In this document: piece after piece, positions 6,444 to 8,400 of the stretch
Position numbering within the stretch: position 1 is the stretch's first letter
How the letters are laid out: each line of letters opens with the position of its first letter
NCBI GenBank assembly: GCA_030590715.1
Contig: JAUVCU010000051.1
Location: forward strand, 1-8,400
Source of the DNA: Lentisphaeria bacterium
GTDB lineage: Bacteria > Verrucomicrobiota > Lentisphaeria > Victivallales > JAUVCU01
Direction: 5' to 3'
Length of the DNA stretch: 8,400 bases
Program-made: the position numbers and the translations under genes
The notes under the pieces: generated by a model
What the model was told of the DNA's origin: nothing
Databases searched by the model: none
Seen by the model: only the letters and a program-made list of their open reading frames with translations

Positions 6444-6489
6444 CTTTGTCTCTTTCTCTTTCCATTTGAATCTCACTCGGTTGTAATTT

Positions 6490-6870
6490 ATGCCATTTTT
6501 TATGAAAGTTTATGTAGTTCTTTTCTTCGCTATAGTTGTTATGAATATTATTTATAGTGTGAAGAATAAAGTTTCTAAATGGTTTCTTGCGTATGAAGCT
6601 ATAAGTGGTCCTTTGTTGACTATTTTGACATTGGCGTATTGGATAGAGCCGTTAAAGGCTGTTTTAAATCCTTACGTTATTATCCCGCTGGTGTGCATTG
6701 TGGTTTATGACTTTTACTATTCAATGTATGGCAAGCCTCAAGAGACTATAGAGGCTTTCAGTGATGTAAGCGTTTTGGAAGTTGAGCTGGCAAAGGCTTT
6801 GTCGGTCGCTTTTACTGCTCCGGCCTATATTACAGCTGCGCTTCTATGTGTTGAGTTGTTCTCAAAATAA
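6490..6870 (+). CDS. Small four-helix membrane protein, unknown function
   Basis: The 126-residue protein is not recognised. Four hydrophobic segments are visible at about residues 6-23 (VYVVLFFAIVVMNIIYSV), 32-53, 60-80 and 102-122, pointing to an integral inner-membrane protein with short loops and a conspicuous Tyr/Phe-rich third segment (VVYDFYYSMYG). The second ATG at 6502 (MKVYVVLFF) is an equally likely start because neither has a good ribosome binding site. It follows the third tRNA by 46 bases on the same strand, so read-through from the tRNA promoter is possible. Membrane-protein composition makes it a likely real gene; function cannot be inferred. Confidence 0.7.
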   Translation: MPFFMKVYVVLFFAIVVMNIIYSVKNKVSKWFLAYEAISGPLLTILTLAYWIEPLKAVLNPYVIIPLVCIVVYDFYYSMYGKPQETIEAFSDVSVLEVELAKALSVAFTAPAYITAALLCVELFSK

Positions 6871-6973
6871 TTGTAATTTAGCGGTCATTCTTTATTATAC
6901 TTAAGCCGGGTGAAATATTAGTTTTTGATCTTGATGATTAAGCTTGAATCAACCGATTAAACAAATAGATCTC

Positions 6974-6996
6974 TACCGCTTGCGGTATACCTTTTT
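6974..6996 (+). terminator. Possible weak terminator after the small membrane protein
   Basis: TACCG and CGGTA form a 5-bp stem with a CTTG tetraloop (6974-6987), followed after four bases by TTTTT (6992-6996). The stem is short and the T run is displaced, so termination would be inefficient at best. It is the only such structure between the flanking genes. Confidence 0.3.
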
Positions 6997-7078
6997 GTTT
7001 TAGCTGGTGATTCTTCACATTATCTAATAAAATGACTTATGTAATAGTTTTCTATAAAAGTCAATCGAGAGATATTGT

Positions 7079-7996
7079 ATGCGCCCGATTTCACACAAAC
7101 GGATTTCAAAAGAGATAGAAAAGCATATGCGCTTTTTTAACAGGAAGTCCCCTGAGAAATTCCAGATAATGAATGTTGAGTGGGTTGTTGAGGTTGTCAA
7201 GTTCGGGTTGCGGGTTGCCGGATTGGCAAAAAAGTCGTTTAAAAATGCTCTGGATCTTTCTGTTGTAGAAAAAACAATCTTCCTCGAAAACCTTCCTCAG
7301 GAATTTGATTCCTACAAAATTCTTTTTATGACCGATTTTCACATTGATAGTATCGACGGTTTTGCCGATAATGTTTTAGATGTTGTGGGTGATCTTGATT
7401 ATGACCTTTGTCTGCTTGGAGGTGATTATAGGTATCGTACTTACGGAAGCTGCTTTAAGGCCAGCACAGAGATGGTTCGGGTGGTTAAGGTTCTTAAGGA
7501 GAAGTCAAGGGTTGTAGGTGTGCTTGGTAATCACGATCAATATCACATTGGAGCCGCGCTTGAAGTTGCCGGAGTTGATATGCTTCTGAATGAGAACCTA
7601 CTTCTTGAACGAAATGGAGAATCAATTTGTCTGGCTGGAGTTGATGACTGTCATTATTATGTGGCTCACGATTTAAAGAAAAGTCTGGAGGGTATACCTG
7701 AGGATTGCTTTACAATACTTCTTTCTCATTCTCCCGAGCTTTATAAAGAAGCTGTAGTTGAGGAGATTGATTTGTATCTGGCTGGGCATACTCATGGTGG
7801 GCAATTGTGTTTGCCTGGCCGATTTGCCCTAATTTCAGAGGCTAGAGTTCCTCGTCGCATGATTTACGGTGAGTGGTGCTATAAACAAATGAGAGGCTAT
7901 ACAACGTCTGGAATTGGAACAAGCGGAACTGTTGCCCGTCTTAATTGTCCTCCTGAAGCGGCGTTGCTCACTTTAAAAAGACCTGACGCATTGTAG
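7079..7996 (+). CDS. Calcineurin-like metallophosphoesterase, YaeI/YkuE/LpxG type
   Basis: Dinuclear-metal phosphohydrolase of 305 residues. All family motifs are present: TDFH (D86, H88), GGDYR (D116), GNHD (N151, H152), SHSPE (H217) and GHTHGGQ (H237, H239). The C-terminal GIGTSGTVARLNCPPEAALLTL (split over 278-299) is typical of the YaeI/YkuE branch. The N-terminal 65 residues are basic and contain an amphipathic stretch (33-50) instead of a clear transmembrane helix, consistent with peripheral membrane contact. Relatives include UDP-2,3-diacylglucosamine pyrophosphatase LpxG of Chlamydia, which replaces LpxH in lipid A synthesis; a similar role here is possible but not shown. The start is supported by GAGAGA six bases upstream. 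It appears monocistronic. Confidence 0.92.
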   Translation: MRPISHKRISKEIEKHMRFFNRKSPEKFQIMNVEWVVEVVKFGLRVAGLAKKSFKNALDLSVVEKTIFLENLPQEFDSYKILFMTDFHIDSIDGFADNVLDVVGDLDYDLCLLGGDYRYRTYGSCFKASTEMVRVVKVLKEKSRVVGVLGNHDQYHIGAALEVAGVDMLLNENLLLERNGESICLAGVDDCHYYVAHDLKKSLEGIPEDCFTILLSHSPELYKEAVVEEIDLYLAGHTHGGQLCLPGRFALISEARVPRRMIYGEWCYKQMRGYTTSGIGTSGTVARLNCPPEAALLTLKRPDAL

Positions 7997-8200
7997 CTTT
8001 ATGTATAGTTACTAAATAATAGACTATTATATAGTGAGTAGTGCATGAAGATTTCTTTATGCTCTCACAGGAGAAATTCCAAACAGTTACACTGCAGAAA
8101 CTTAACGGAGCGTCAATAAACTTAAAGTAAGTTATACTTTCAGTCAGAAACCGTTTTATCTTGTTTGGTCGTCACTGCTGGAATTCAGTCTAGAAATAAA
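7997..8200. other. Non-coding stretch after the phosphoesterase
   Basis: No credible gene is found. A frame of 24 codons from 8044 lacks a ribosome binding site. The stretch holds the 25-nt palindrome at 8011-8035 and several short overlapping inverted repeats around 8119-8140 (AACTTA/TAAGTT and AAAGTA/TACTTT). A TATACT at 8133-8138 has no convincing -35 partner. No plus-strand terminator with a good T run follows the phosphoesterase apart from the structure at 8201-8234. Confidence 0.5.
8011..8035. repeat. AT-rich near-perfect palindrome
   Basis: Arms 8011-8022 (ACTAAATAATAG) and 8024-8035 (CTATTATATAGT) are complementary at 11 of 12 positions around a single central A. It begins 14 bases after the phosphoesterase stop. 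The arms leave almost no loop and there is no G+C-rich stem or following T run, so a protein-binding dyad or 3'-end stabilising hairpin is likelier than a terminator. Confidence 0.5.
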
Positions 8201-8234
8201 AAAGCGCCACTGATAATTTAATCAGTGGCGCTTT
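8196..8234 (-). terminator. Strong rho-independent terminator, mainly for the minus-strand gene at the right edge
   Basis: AAAGCGCCACTGAT (8201-8214) and ATCAGTGGCGCTTT (8221-8234) form a perfect 14-bp stem around a 6-base AATTTA loop. Read on the minus strand the stem is followed by TTTTTTATTT-like sequence (8206 down to 8196), so it ends transcription from the gene at 8291-8400. On the plus strand only three Ts follow, but the stem is strong enough that it may act on the phosphoesterase transcript as well. Confidence 0.9.
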
Positions 8235-8250
8235 GTAGGTCTTAATCAGA

Positions 8251-8273
8251 AGCACTGAAAATTATTCAGTACT
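8251..8273 (-). other. Hairpin between the right-edge gene and its terminator
   Basis: On the minus strand AGTACTGAA and TTCAGTGCT pair over 9 bp with one G-U around a 5-base loop. It lies 17 bases past the stop codon and 16 bases before the main terminator stem, with no U run of its own. It probably stabilises the mRNA 3' end or assists termination. Confidence 0.4.
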
Positions 8274-8290
8274 TGGTAGTAACGTCTTTT

Positions 8291-8400
8291 TTAAAGCTCT
8301 TCTGGGAAGCTCTCTTCCAAAATAACTGCAGGCTCTGGGGTTGCATGCTTAATGGTCATTGCAATAATCAAACCTACGACAGCAGCTCCCATTGCAATAC
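8291..8400 (-). CDS. C-terminal end of a membrane protein, partial (N-terminus beyond right edge)
   Basis: Reading leftwards from the window edge, the last 35 codons are open and end at TAA (8293-8291). They show one hydrophobic segment (IAMGAAVVGLIIAMTI) followed by a short acidic, Pro/Glu-rich tail (HATPEPAVILEESFPEEL). This looks like the last transmembrane helix and cytoplasmic tail of a transporter or similar membrane protein, but too little is visible to name a family. Support comes from the frame being protein-like and from the well placed hairpins and terminator downstream. Confidence 0.75.
   Translation of the reverse strand, partial: IAMGAAVVGLIIAMTIKHATPEPAVILEESFPEEL

Noticed and set aside
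8044..8118. 24-codon open frame after the phosphoesterase
   Set aside because: There is no ribosome binding site, the composition is not protein-like, and nothing else supports translation.

Overview
The window looks like chromosomal DNA from a moderately AT-rich, Gram-negative bacterium. It carries a lipoprotein with an ITS-C lipobox, a secreted protein, housekeeping dnaG, CCA-encoding tRNA genes and weak Shine-Dalgarno (SD) signals. The DnaG TOPRIM motif reads EGQVD instead of the usual EGYMD, which I associate from memory with Verrucomicrobia/Lentisphaerae-type (PVC) primases. A PVC, perhaps Lentisphaerae, origin is therefore an inference and not a demonstration. There is no CRISPR array, prophage or defence island.

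Left part (1-4201): an aldo/keto reductase on the minus strand runs off the left edge. It diverges from a plus-strand pair made of a TPR-type lipoprotein and, 32 nt later, the DNA primase gene dnaG. A 25-nt inverted repeat lies just upstream of the reductase. Only 7 nt after dnaG begins the decayed 3' end of an IS30-family transposase gene on the opposite strand. The relic has a frameshift and stops against a strong rho-independent terminator that probably serves the dnaG transcript.

Middle (4336-6870): a secreted 440-residue protein of unknown function is followed by three identical tRNA-Lys(UUU) genes. The first two are 43 nt apart and probably share a promoter with a perfect TATAAT. The third lies 337 nt further on and appears to have its own promoter. 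In all three, leader and trailer are complementary and could extend the acceptor stem beyond an unpaired U and the ACCA end, although the paired sequences differ between copies. A 126-residue four-helix membrane protein of unknown function follows.

Right part (6871-8400): a calcineurin-like metallophosphoesterase of the YaeI/YkuE/LpxG type with all metal-binding motifs is followed by a non-coding stretch with an AT-rich palindrome. Two hairpins then follow, the larger a strong terminator that fits best the minus-strand gene entering from the right edge. Only the last 35 residues of that gene's membrane-protein product are visible.

The genes do not form one pathway. The most interesting signals are the compensating leader/trailer stems of the tRNA genes, the secreted protein with a peptidase-like but active-site-less segment, the transposase relic inserted between dnaG and its terminator, and the possible LpxG role of the phosphoesterase. 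I see no convincing wholly new system.
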